DNA of 64,000 nt from Bacteroidota bacterium (GTDB lineage Bacteria; Bacteroidota; Bacteroidia; Chitinophagales; Chitinophagaceae), in contig VGFQ01000005.1 of assembly GCA_016868815.1 (NCBI GenBank), positions 1 through 64,000 of the forward strand, read 5' to 3'. Under the pieces are notes generated by a model. It had not been told where the DNA came from and ran no database searches. It saw nothing but the letters and a program-made list of their open reading frames with translations. Made by a program: the position numbers and the translations under genes. The stretch's first letter is position 1. Each line of letters begins with the position of its first letter. Of this stretch, positions 24,903 to 32,927 are shown in pieces.

Positions 24903-24976
24903 TAGCGGGATCGGGAGTTGAACCCGAGACCTTTGGGTTATGAATCCAACGCTCTAACCGCCTGAGCTACCCCGCC
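24903..24976 (-). tRNA. tRNA-Met (CAU)
   Basis: A complete 74-nt cloverleaf lies on the minus strand. The acceptor is GGCGGGG with TCCCGCT (G-U at the first and last pairs), the D-arm starts at GCTC, and the anticodon arm is TTGGATTCATAACCCAA with anticodon CAT (plus-strand 24940-24942). The T-arm is TCGGG-TTCAACT-CCCGA and the discriminator is A. CCA is not encoded. The sequence alone does not exclude a lysidine-modified tRNA-Ile2, but the general form fits elongator Met. Confidence 0.92.
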
Positions 24977-25225
24977 GTTTCCGACATCACATGCGATGTT
25001 TCGGGTTGTAAATGTACAAAACCCGCCCTTAATCACCACCCTCCACAGGATACGGCGTGAATTCCAGCACCATGTGCATGTATTTGATTCATGTTCACCT
25101 TGGCTGCCAGGGGGAACTTCGATCCTGAGAAGTGAAAAATCCAGCATGCGAACTTTTCATTCGTCCAACGAGTTCCACCTACTGCTTGAGTCAGAAATCA
25201 TCTGTGATGCAGTTTTTCTTGGTGA

Positions 25226-26212
25226 TCATGATTTAAGGATCTTTTGAATATCTCCCGCCACTTCGAGACCTCCGTGCAATCCTTTGTCTTCAAAAAGGAC
25301 ACGGTCAGATTTTCTGTCTGTCAGCCGGACATGGGTTTGGGCGTTCATCGTCTCCTCGATGCGGCCATCCATCAGGCCGCCGATAGGAGAGGCGAGGGCC
25401 GTAGGCTCATCGCGTTCGACCGTTATCTCTAGCTGGTAGTGGGGGTTTTGTAGGGTGATGCGAACTTCTTGCAGGTCGGCCTGGCAGCTGAGCAGACGGG
25501 AGCGGTTATATGTGGTGAAGCGTGTGAGCCGATCTTGCCAATACAGCCCTGCAATGAAGCCGACAAAAGAGCTACCCAGCCAGGGGATGTTGGCCACCGA
25601 GCATTTCAGGGAGGTGCCTGTCCGACGGAAGTGATTGGTCTGCAACCAGATGTAGGCCGATGGGAAGGAGCGTCCCCAGTCTTTCTCCAGGTATCCCCTG
25701 CCGCCGTTGAAGTCGATGACACGGCCATCTTCGACGGTGAGGCTTCCATCGATGGTATGGTCCATGCTCACGATGCCATGGTAGCATTCCATGAAGGGCA
25801 CGAAGGTGAACGGCCCCATGATGCCGGGGCTATAAAAAGGCTTGGGCCAGGGGATGTTGCCATGGAAGCGCAGCTGGCCTGAAAGCCCTTCTACTTCAAG
25901 GTTCAGACCCTGCTCGGAGAAGGCGTTGGGGCCGATCGAGATGCTGAACCTGTCCTTGGCTGGGCTGAATGCTTCTATTTCGAATCGATGGTATTTGGCC
26001 GTCTTTCGTTTGCCGTCGAGCACTTGGACAAAGGAGTGCTGTCTGCCCTCCCCATCCATTGCGATGCCTGGAATGATGGCGAAAGCCTCGGTGCCCTCGC
26101 GGTTCACGATTTTGAAATACCACCCCTCGAAGTATCTGCGGCGCTCGCCCCACCCCTGAAAGCGTTCGGGGTGGAAGAGGTTGTGGAGACGGGTGAGGGT
26201 GTGGGTAGGCAT
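25226..26212 (-). CDS. Tocopherol cyclase family protein
   Basis: The 328-residue protein matches the VTE1/tocopherol cyclase family (PF14249). RRYFEGWYFKIVN lies at the N-terminus, IPWPKPFYSPGIMGPFTFVP in the middle, and the hallmark FNGGRGYLEKDWGRSFPSAY follows. Plant VTE1 closes the chromanol ring of vitamin E. Bacterial homologues outside cyanobacteria are unlinked to tocopherol genes and of unknown role, and none of the pathway is visible here. There is no signal peptide. It is the last gene of a minus-strand run beginning with psuK/psuG and the penicillin acylase, separated from the latter by 135 bp. The fold is lipocalin/cyclase-like; substrate unknown. Confidence 0.85.
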   Translation of the reverse strand: MPTHTLTRLHNLFHPERFQGWGERRRYFEGWYFKIVNREGTEAFAIIPGIAMDGEGRQHSFVQVLDGKRKTAKYHRFEIEAFSPAKDRFSISIGPNAFSEQGLNLEVEGLSGQLRFHGNIPWPKPFYSPGIMGPFTFVPFMECYHGIVSMDHTIDGSLTVEDGRVIDFNGGRGYLEKDWGRSFPSAYIWLQTNHFRRTGTSLKCSVANIPWLGSSFVGFIAGLYWQDRLTRFTTYNRSRLLSCQADLQEVRITLQNPHYQLEITVERDEPTALASPIGGLMDGRIEETMNAQTHVRLTDRKSDRVLFEDKGLHGGLEVAGDIQKILKS

Positions 26213-26347
26213 GGGTTAGAATACGGAAGTTATGTGATCATCGAAGAAATAGTAGCAGAGAGGCGAAAGTGGTCGGTGAGCCGCCACCGAAGATCTTACC
26301 TACCCTATCTTGGAGGCGGTACTCATCCTTGGAAAGTGGTTGGGTAT

Positions 26348-28726
26348 TCAGGGTGTCTTTCCGACGGATTGGATTGCCTTTTTGGAGGCAACCGATGTCA
26401 GGATATATCTTTTCACAGCCATGTCAAGAACGGCTTTCTTGGAATAGGGAGCGGGGAAATATTTGTCGTCCGCCCAGTATTCGAAGAGGTTTTTATAGAA
26501 AGGGCTTTTCGGGTCGCCTGACTGGCCTGGGGTGTTGGTGAATACAGCCTTGTCCCAGTCGGAGAGGTCGGTGATGAAGCGGAAGCTGGCACCCGTCGAC
26601 TGGTTATTGCCTGCACCGGTGGAGCCGGGCGTATGGCTATAGCCGCCACGGGGCAGGGGGCCAAGGTCGACATTTCTTCGGGTATCGGCATCGAGCAGGG
26701 GGGAGAGGGGGTGTTCGATATGGACATGTTTGAAGCCGGGCTGGCCATAATGCCATGCCTGCATGTCGGGGCCTAGCTGCCGGCGCAGTCCTTCGACGGC
26801 TTTGTGGAAGCTGGTCAGCAGGAAAGCTTCCCTTTTTGTTTCAGCGTCTTGTCCGAAGCTGGTCTGCGGGTCCTGCATCCATCGTAGGAGGGTGGAGAGC
26901 TGGAGGTTGACAAGCCCGCTGACGGCGGCAGGCACCCACCGGCCGCGAGCGTTGGACAGGAGTTCTCTTTCCCAGGCGACATAGATGGTGGCGGCCACGC
27001 TGTTCTTGTCCAGTACCTGGTCCCATTCCAGCAGTTTCCGCCAGGCGGCTTTCGCCATCTCTTCGCGGGGTTCGCTTTGGGCCAGGAGTGGAATAAGCGT
27101 TCGGGCGGGCAGGGAGGTATAGTCTGTCTGCAGGGCTTGAGAACCTTGGATGTCGGCCTGCGTTAGGCGGGCCAGCACTTCATGGATGCGGTTGCCCCGG
27201 AAAGGGTCAGCCCAGGTATAGTTGAGGGTTTTGGGATGTATGTATCCGTCGGGTGTGACATGCTGGTTGGCGGTGGCGAAGAAGCCTTTGGCTGGGTTGA
27301 GGAGGTGGGGGCGTTCTGGTATGGGTAGGAATCCCTTCCATTCGAACCGACCATCGCCGGGGACGGGTACCATCCCGCTATGGGTCGTACGGATGGGGGT
27401 GATGCCGACGGCCTGCCATCCGATGTTCCCTTTCCTGTCGGCCCAGATCATGTTTTCTCCCGGGATATGGCTATAGGCACAGGCCTTGCGGAATTCCTCC
27501 CAATTCGTTGCCTGGTCGATGCGGAGGGAGGCCAGGTAGGGGGCGCCGCCGGGCTCCAGCCAGGCGCAGCGGATGGCATAGGCCTTGTTGTTCTTCCGGT
27601 CGATGTGGGTGACCGGTCCATGATGTGTGAGATAGAGCGTGACGGTTGTGTCGCGACCTCCTTTGACCCGAAAGGTTTCTCGCTGGGTGCGCATCGGACG
27701 CCATTCTTCCCCGTAGCGGTAGCGGAGGGGAGTGGTGGGATGGAGGTCGTAGACATAGAGGTCTTCGGCATCGGTCTCAAAGATGGTGAGTCCCCATGCG
27801 CCTTCGGTATTATGGCCGATGGATATGCCGGGGATGACAGGCTCACCGCCACCGATGACGTCCCATCCCGGAGCGGAGAGATGGACGATGTATCGGAGGG
27901 AAGGCACGGAAATCCGTCGATGCGGGTCGTTGGCAAGGATAGGCATGCCGCTGGCGGTGCGGCTCCCGTTGATCACCCAGTTATTGCTGCCTTCGCTGCC
28001 CGGTTCTCGACTGCTTGGCCGGGCGGTAAAGGAGACGTCGCGGTTGACGGCGAGGTATGGACCTAGGATGTCTTCGAAGAGTAAGTCGGTGCGGATACTG
28101 CTGTCGATGCGCAGGTCGGGCTGGAGCGGATGAAACCAGACGAGCTTCCGCAGGCTGTCGGCACCAATGCGGGCGATGGCCCGGGCCGTGTTCAGTTCCT
28201 GCTGTACGTTGGAGCGGATGCCCTGGTGGCGGGAGACGACGACTTCGGGCGTCCACCGACCGGGCAGGATACCCAAGGTGTGGAATTCGAAGGGAAGCCT
28301 GGAGGTGTCGCGGAGGCATTCTGCTATCCAGGCATTGACGCCCTCTACGAAGGATTTGATGATGGATTCCCCGCGGGGATGGTAGTGCGCGAGCTCTTTG
28401 CGCATATCGCCGCGGTAGGCGAAGAGGCGGGCTCCGATGTCTCGTTTCAGTTCGTTGGGGCCGAGTATTTCTGCGAGGGTGCCCGTGGCCTGGCGGCGCC
28501 AGAGTTCGAACTGAAAGAGTCGGTCCCGGGCGGCGCAATAACCTTGTGTAAAGAAGAGGTCATGCTCGTTGCCGGCATAGATGTGGTTCACGCCCCAACG
28601 ATCCCGCAACACTTCTACGCGTTGGTGCAGGCCGGCGATGGCAAGGCTGTCGGGCTTTGTTTGGCACATGGTGACGTTCAGGCGGCTGGCCGTGAGCAGC
28701 AGGGATAGCAGGATGCTTCGTGTCAT
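26348..28726 (-). CDS. Penicillin acylase family Ntn-hydrolase
   Basis: From ATG 28726 the precursor is 792 residues with a signal peptide. The alpha-chain region has VEVLRDRWGVNHIYAGNEHDL, the typical family opening. GSEGSNNWV (Ser at about residue 247) is the autoprocessing site where the N-terminal Ser of the beta-chain becomes the nucleophile. Asn residues for the oxyanion hole (SNNW) and later IPGENMIWADRKGNIGW are present. Family members hydrolyse amides such as beta-lactam side chains, acyl-homoserine lactones or cyclic lipopeptides in the periplasm. A quorum-quenching or amide-scavenging role is therefore possible; specificity cannot be read. The 22-residue extension upstream (from 28792) is arginine-rich and not signal-like, so the inner ATG is preferred. 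Confidence 0.9.
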   Translation of the reverse strand: MTRSILLSLLLTASRLNVTMCQTKPDSLAIAGLHQRVEVLRDRWGVNHIYAGNEHDLFFTQGYCAARDRLFQFELWRRQATGTLAEILGPNELKRDIGARLFAYRGDMRKELAHYHPRGESIIKSFVEGVNAWIAECLRDTSRLPFEFHTLGILPGRWTPEVVVSRHQGIRSNVQQELNTARAIARIGADSLRKLVWFHPLQPDLRIDSSIRTDLLFEDILGPYLAVNRDVSFTARPSSREPGSEGSNNWVINGSRTASGMPILANDPHRRISVPSLRYIVHLSAPGWDVIGGGEPVIPGISIGHNTEGAWGLTIFETDAEDLYVYDLHPTTPLRYRYGEEWRPMRTQRETFRVKGGRDTTVTLYLTHHGPVTHIDRKNNKAYAIRCAWLEPGGAPYLASLRIDQATNWEEFRKACAYSHIPGENMIWADRKGNIGWQAVGITPIRTTHSGMVPVPGDGRFEWKGFLPIPERPHLLNPAKGFFATANQHVTPDGYIHPKTLNYTWADPFRGNRIHEVLARLTQADIQGSQALQTDYTSLPARTLIPLLAQSEPREEMAKAAWRKLLEWDQVLDKNSVAATIYVAWERELLSNARGRWVPAAVSGLVNLQLSTLLRWMQDPQTSFGQDAETKREAFLLTSFHKAVEGLRRQLGPDMQAWHYGQPGFKHVHIEHPLSPLLDADTRRNVDLGPLPRGGYSHTPGSTGAGNNQSTGASFRFITDLSDWDKAVFTNTPGQSGDPKSPFYKNLFEYWADDKYFPAPYSKKAVLDMAVKRYILTSVASKKAIQSVGKTP

Positions 28727-28792
28727 ATGTGTGCGTATGGGTCTGGTTAAACTGTTTCCGGCCCACCGATGTCCTGTTCTGGGGCTCTCCAC

Positions 28793-29731
28793 TTATCGTT
28801 GATGGGGTGGCAGGTTCTTTGCCAAGACGGCATATTGGCCTGCCAGTTGAGCCCCTGTCGTCGCATTGTGCAGTACGAGGGCGATGTTGGTATCAAGGCT
28901 TTCGCCGTTGGATCCCTGGGCGATGCTTTTCAGCAGGAAGGGGGTGAGTTTTTTCCCTTTTATCTGTTGCTTATCTGCTTCACGAAGGGCTTCTGTGAGG
29001 AGGCTTTCTATCTTTTCGACGGGCACTCCCTGTTCGGGTGGCAGCGGGTTGGCGAGGAGGATGGCACCTTCGATGCCGAGGCTCCATTTGGTATGCATGA
29101 GGCGGGCGATCTCTTCGAGGCTGTCGACGCGTAGGGGGCTGGTGTGACCGCTGTGTGTGGAGTAAAAGCTGGGAAAATCGTTTTGTCCCAACGTGACGAC
29201 GGGAACGCCGAGGGTTTCGAGGGCTTCCAGTGTGAGGCCAATGTCAAGGATCGACTTGACGCCGGCCGAGACGACGGTAGCGGAGGATTTCGACAGCTCG
29301 GTCAGGTCTGCAGAGATATCCATCGTCTGCTGCGCACCGCGGTGGACGCCTCCTATGCCGCCGGTCACGAAGACACGGATGCCAGCCATGGCGGCGATGC
29401 GCAGGGTGGCGGCTACGGTCGTGGCGCCCGGGATGCCGCGGGCGATGACGTAGGGGATGTCGCGGACGCTGGCCTTCCATACATCGGGGGTACTTGCCAG
29501 CCGTTCGATCTCACGGCTAGAGAGTCCGACGCGGCATTTGCCATCGAGGAGGGCGATGGTGGCGGGCAAGGCGCCATGCTCTCGCACGGTTTTTTCCACT
29601 GCCAGGGCCGTCTCGACGTTGCGCGGCCAGGGCATGCCATGTGCGATGATGGTTGACTCTAGGGCGACGATGGGATGCCCGGCTGCTACGGCATCCTGCA
29701 GGTCGGGGGATATGTCGAGTAGTGGGTGCAT
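28793..29731 (-). CDS. psuG: Pseudouridine-5'-phosphate glycosidase
   Basis: The 312-residue protein is the expected length of PsuG and has its signatures: IVALESTIIAHGMPWPRN near the start, DGKCRVGLS, and GGIGGVHRGAQQTMDISADL. PsuG splits the C-glycosidic bond of pseudouridine-5'-phosphate to uracil and ribose-5-phosphate, a cytosolic Mn-dependent reaction used for pseudouridine salvage from RNA. Its ATG overlaps the stop codon of the kinase gene psuK by one base (TGATG), so the two are translationally coupled and perform consecutive steps. Both key halves of the pathway are present. No dedicated pseudouridine transporter is seen next to them. Confidence 0.95.
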   Translation of the reverse strand: MHPLLDISPDLQDAVAAGHPIVALESTIIAHGMPWPRNVETALAVEKTVREHGALPATIALLDGKCRVGLSSREIERLASTPDVWKASVRDIPYVIARGIPGATTVAATLRIAAMAGIRVFVTGGIGGVHRGAQQTMDISADLTELSKSSATVVSAGVKSILDIGLTLEALETLGVPVVTLGQNDFPSFYSTHSGHTSPLRVDSLEEIARLMHTKWSLGIEGAILLANPLPPEQGVPVEKIESLLTEALREADKQQIKGKKLTPFLLKSIAQGSNGESLDTNIALVLHNATTGAQLAGQYAVLAKNLPPHQR

Positions 29732-30654
29732 CAGGGGTAGTAGTACGAGGTGAGTGCCAGGAGGCTGTCGCGGGTCATCTCAGGCACGTTGGCACCTTCT
29801 ACCTGCAGGATCTCAGCTGAAAGGGTATGGGCGATGCGGAGAGCCTCCGCATCGCTGAGGCCAAGCGTCTTTCCCAGGAGGTATCCGGCCACGGAGCCAT
29901 CGCCTGCGCCGGTGCAGTCTCTCACCTGGATGTGGCTGGCTGGCAGTTCAACTTCACCTTCGCGGCTGTAGAGGACCGAGCCTTTGGCACCGCTGTGCAG
30001 CCATATTTGCCGGATGCCCCTTCCCAGCAGTTCTTCGACCTGTGCCCGCGTGCTGGCAGCCACTTTGCGACAAAGGGCGGGCAGCTCATCTTCATTTGGG
30101 GTGACCAGGTAGAGGCCTTCAAGGTCGAGCTCTGCCAGGCGACGGGCGGGCGGGACGGAGACAGGCTCAATGACAAAGTGGATGTCGTTCCGTCGGGAGA
30201 AGTTCAGCAGCCACGACAGTGATGCTGGCAGGAGGTTGGCACAGCCGAGAACGTAGGATGCAGATGACAGGAGGGCCGAATGCGCCGCCAGGTGTTCGGG
30301 AGAGATATGATGGACGGGGCTATGGGTGAGGAAGGCGGTGAACAAGGAGCCGTCGGGGCCGAGGATGCCGGTATACCGGCCTGTAGGTGCCTCGACAGTG
30401 AGTGATCCGTCGAGGCGGATGCCGGCGTCCAGGCATTGCTGCCGCAGCCATCTGCCATCTGCATCGTTGCCGAAGGCGGCGATGAGCTGGACGGGTACGT
30501 CGAGCTGAGCAAGCTGATGGGCAATATTCCGCGCCACCCCGCCGGGGGTACGGCTCACCCTGGCCGGGTTGGTGGTAGCCGGGAGGATGGGCTCCTGGGT
30601 ATGAAAGAGCTCGTCCACGAAGGCGGCCCCGATGCAGACGACAGGTTTGAGCAT
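29731..30654 (-). CDS. psuK: PfkB-family pseudouridine kinase
   Basis: The 307-residue PfkB/ribokinase-fold protein has the N-terminal VCIGAAFVDE, the PGGVARNIAHQLAQL substrate segment and the catalytic DCTGAGDGSVAGYL with the Asp base in GAGD. Position immediately before, and overlapping by one base with, psuG identifies it as pseudouridine kinase, which makes pseudouridine-5'-phosphate with ATP. The alternative, a sugar kinase for the neighbouring nagA/nagB pathway, is less likely given the coupling. A perfect TATCTTTG -7 element lies only 6 bp before the ATG, implying a very short leader or leaderless mRNA. Cytosolic. Confidence 0.88.
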   Translation of the reverse strand: MLKPVVCIGAAFVDELFHTQEPILPATTNPARVSRTPGGVARNIAHQLAQLDVPVQLIAAFGNDADGRWLRQQCLDAGIRLDGSLTVEAPTGRYTGILGPDGSLFTAFLTHSPVHHISPEHLAAHSALLSSASYVLGCANLLPASLSWLLNFSRRNDIHFVIEPVSVPPARRLAELDLEGLYLVTPNEDELPALCRKVAASTRAQVEELLGRGIRQIWLHSGAKGSVLYSREGEVELPASHIQVRDCTGAGDGSVAGYLLGKTLGLSDAEALRIAHTLSAEILQVEGANVPEMTRDSLLALTSYYYP

Positions 30655-30660
30655 CGCTTA

Positions 30661-30668
30661 CAAAGATA
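30661..30668 (-). promoter_or_regulatory. Bacteroidota -7 element before psuK
   Basis: The minus strand reads TATCTTTG, an exact TAnnTTTG, 6 bp upstream of the psuK ATG. No clear -33 TTG lies at the usual distance. If used, transcription would begin at or next to the start codon. Confidence 0.45.
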
Positions 30669-30801
30669 GGCGGGAGCCTCCAGCGTATGTCAGCTGACCT
30701 AGGCATCGGATGGCCATTCCCTTTCCTTGGGTCCCAGTTGCACCAAGAATGTTTATCATCTCCCTGAGTGAAGTCTTTATGATCACATTGCCCGGCAACT
30801 G

Positions 30802-31995
30802 TCAGGTGTATATGTGTCCTTCTATCATGGTATCTTGAATTCGGATATCTTCATCGAAAAGCACGATATCTGCTTCATAGCCAGCCTTCAGGTATCCGAT
30901 TCGGTCATCGACTCCCAGGATGCGGGCTGGGGTGGCTGTGATCATCCGGACGGCATCTGCCAGCGGGCAGCCGGCGAGCTGGATCATGGTTCGTACGAGC
31001 CGGTCGGCTGTAGCCACGCTGCCTGCGAACGATGACCTGTCGGGCAGTTTGGCGACGCCGTCTTCAATGATGACGGGGAGTCCCTGTTCCCGATGACCGA
31101 GGATGCTGGGTCCTTCGGGCATGCCGGCCCCGCGCATTGCATCTGTGACCAGCGCGATGCGGTCAGGTCCTTTTATCTTACATATTAGCTTCAGCAAAGG
31201 GGCGGGCAGGTGGACGCCGTCGGCGATGATCTCCACATCCAGTGCGTCGTGCAGGTAGCCAGCCTCGATGACGCCGGCATAGCGGAAGGCGTTGCGCCGG
31301 GTGACGCCCGACATGGCAGAATAGAAATGTGTGAGGAGGGTGTATCCATTCTCAAAGGCTTCCAGGGCTTCGTCATAATGCGCGTCGGTATGGGCCATCG
31401 AGGGGAGGATGCCCCTGGCGGTGAGGATGCGGCCAAATTCGATGGCGCCAGTTCGTTCGGGGGCGACGCTCCACCGGCGGATGGACTGGCTATGGCTGAG
31501 GATGCGGAGGTATTCCGCCGGGTCGGGGTCGCGGATATGCTTAGGGTCTTGGGCGCCGCGCTGTGCGAGGGCAAAGTAAGGCCCTTCGAGGTGTAGGCCC
31601 AGAAAGCGGGCGCCGCCGGTGGGCTGTCGGCTGGCCGCCTCATAGGCATCGATGGTGTCTAGGATGCCCTGGGTGTCGGCTGTCAGGGTGGTGGGTAGCA
31701 TGGAGGTGGTGCCATGTCGGGCATGGAGGCGGGCAATGGAATGGAAGGCCTCGGGGGTTCCGTCCATGAAATCATGTCCACCCCCACCATGAACATGAAT
31801 GTCGATGAACCCTGGCGATACGTAACAGCCGCGAGCATCATAGGTGTCGGCACCTGGCCAGCGCACCTCGCCGGTATGGACGGCGACGATGCGTCCGTTT
31901 TCCACCCATACCGATCCATCCGGGATGATATGGTCCGGCATGAGGAGCCGCCCGTGAAGGATCTGCCATTTATGAGTACGCTGGTGCATAGACAT
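30802..31995 (-). CDS. nagA: N-acetylglucosamine-6-phosphate deacetylase
   Basis: The 397-residue amidohydrolase shows all NagA landmarks: the metal motif IDIHVHGGGG, HLEGPYFALAQRGAQ with the Glu ligand, MAHTDA and THFYSAMSG with His ligands, IADGVHL and VTDAM with the catalytic Asp. It removes acetate from GlcNAc-6-phosphate to give glucosamine-6-phosphate in the cytosol. nagB lies just upstream on the same strand, 46 bp away, but a terminator-type hairpin separates them. The IEGHIYT ending and the length are normal. No GlcNAc kinase or PTS gene is visible in the window; the substrate may come from a kinase elsewhere or from recycled muropeptides. Confidence 0.95.
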   Translation of the reverse strand: MSMHQRTHKWQILHGRLLMPDHIIPDGSVWVENGRIVAVHTGEVRWPGADTYDARGCYVSPGFIDIHVHGGGGHDFMDGTPEAFHSIARLHARHGTTSMLPTTLTADTQGILDTIDAYEAASRQPTGGARFLGLHLEGPYFALAQRGAQDPKHIRDPDPAEYLRILSHSQSIRRWSVAPERTGAIEFGRILTARGILPSMAHTDAHYDEALEAFENGYTLLTHFYSAMSGVTRRNAFRYAGVIEAGYLHDALDVEIIADGVHLPAPLLKLICKIKGPDRIALVTDAMRGAGMPEGPSILGHREQGLPVIIEDGVAKLPDRSSFAGSVATADRLVRTMIQLAGCPLADAVRMITATPARILGVDDRIGYLKAGYEADIVLFDEDIRIQDTMIEGHIYT

Positions 31996-32011
31996 CAGAA
32001 GTCAGGGTTCG

Positions 32012-32048
32012 AAAAAAGCTGGATGATGCGTAACATATGCATCATCCA
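32012..32048 (-). terminator. Intercistronic terminator/attenuator between nagB and nagA
   Basis: TGGATGATGC (32020-32029) and GCATCATCCA (32039-32048) form a perfect 10-bp stem with a 9-base loop. On the minus strand it is followed by GCTTTTTTC, a proper U-tract. The stem overlaps the nagB stop codon, and nagA begins 17 bp after the U-tract. Confidence 0.75.
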
Positions 32049-32806
32049 ACGTCTTTGGGGGCAGCCGATGCCGAGGGCAGGAGGCTGGCGGAGGCGGGGT
32101 CAAGGAAGATTTCACAATGGGGATGCGACTGCAGGATGCTGGCCGGATGTCTTGGGTCAATGGATCCCGTGAGGCAGTCGCGGACTGCTGGTGCCTTGCG
32201 GAGGTCGGGCACCGAGCATAGGATCTGGTTGGCCCTCATGATCTGTCGGATGGACATGCTGATGGCCTGTCGGGGAACATCTTCCAGGCTTGGGAACCAT
32301 CCTTCACCGAGCTGTTGCTTCCGGCAGTCGAGGTCGAGGTCGACGACGAGGAAGGGATCTGGTGTCTTGAAGTCTGCCGGCGGGTCGTTGAAGGCCAGGT
32401 GTCCGTTTTCTCCGATGCCGACGAGGGCCACGTCGATGGTCACCTGTCGTATGAGTCCAGCTAGGCGTTGGCATTCGGCGGTCGGGTCGTTCTCCCCGTC
32501 GATCAGGTGGGTTGCGGCGAGTCTGGGAACCTTTTGGATGAATCGTTCCTGAAGGTATCTCCTAAAGCTTGCGCCATGGGTGTCGGGGAGTCCAATGTAT
32601 TCGTCGAGGTGGAAGAGGATGACGCGGGACCAGTCGATCTCTTGCTCGGCTATCAGTTGTTCGAGGGTATGGAATTGGCTGGTGCCGGTGGCAAGGACCA
32701 GGTGGGCTAGCCCTTGCTGTTGAAGGACCTTCCGCAGGCTGTTGGCGGCCTGGCGTCCGGCGGCCTGGCCGAGTGCTAGCGCGCTGTCGAAGATGTGGAT
32801 GTGCAT
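32042..32806 (-). CDS. nagB: Glucosamine-6-phosphate deaminase
   Basis: Starting at ATG 32806 the protein is 254 residues, the usual NagB length. FHLDEYIG holds the enolising Asp and GIGENGHLAFNDP holds the catalytic Asp/His/Glu region; the phosphate-binding ATGTSQFHTLEQL is present near the N-terminus. It converts glucosamine-6-phosphate to fructose-6-phosphate plus ammonia. The seven-residue extension from 32827 is not needed. Upstream on the same strand are a NagX-like acyltransferase and a Gfo/Idh/MocA gene, making an amino-sugar operon. Its stop codon sits inside a terminator hairpin. The C-terminus ends in a serine/alanine-rich tail not typical of the family. Confidence 0.92.
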   Translation of the reverse strand: MHIHIFDSALALGQAAGRQAANSLRKVLQQQGLAHLVLATGTSQFHTLEQLIAEQEIDWSRVILFHLDEYIGLPDTHGASFRRYLQERFIQKVPRLAATHLIDGENDPTAECQRLAGLIRQVTIDVALVGIGENGHLAFNDPPADFKTPDPFLVVDLDLDCRKQQLGEGWFPSLEDVPRQAISMSIRQIMRANQILCSVPDLRKAPAVRDCLTGSIDPRHPASILQSHPHCEIFLDPASASLLPSASAAPKDVG

Positions 32807-32927
32807 GGTTGCTCGTATATGGGGCATCGAGGCCTATCGACGGGACGGGGCTCTGCCAGGCGCATCTGTCCAAGTTCGGAATAATTCAGGAATAGGCGGA
32901 TGGCTTGACCCTGATCAAACGATCCGC

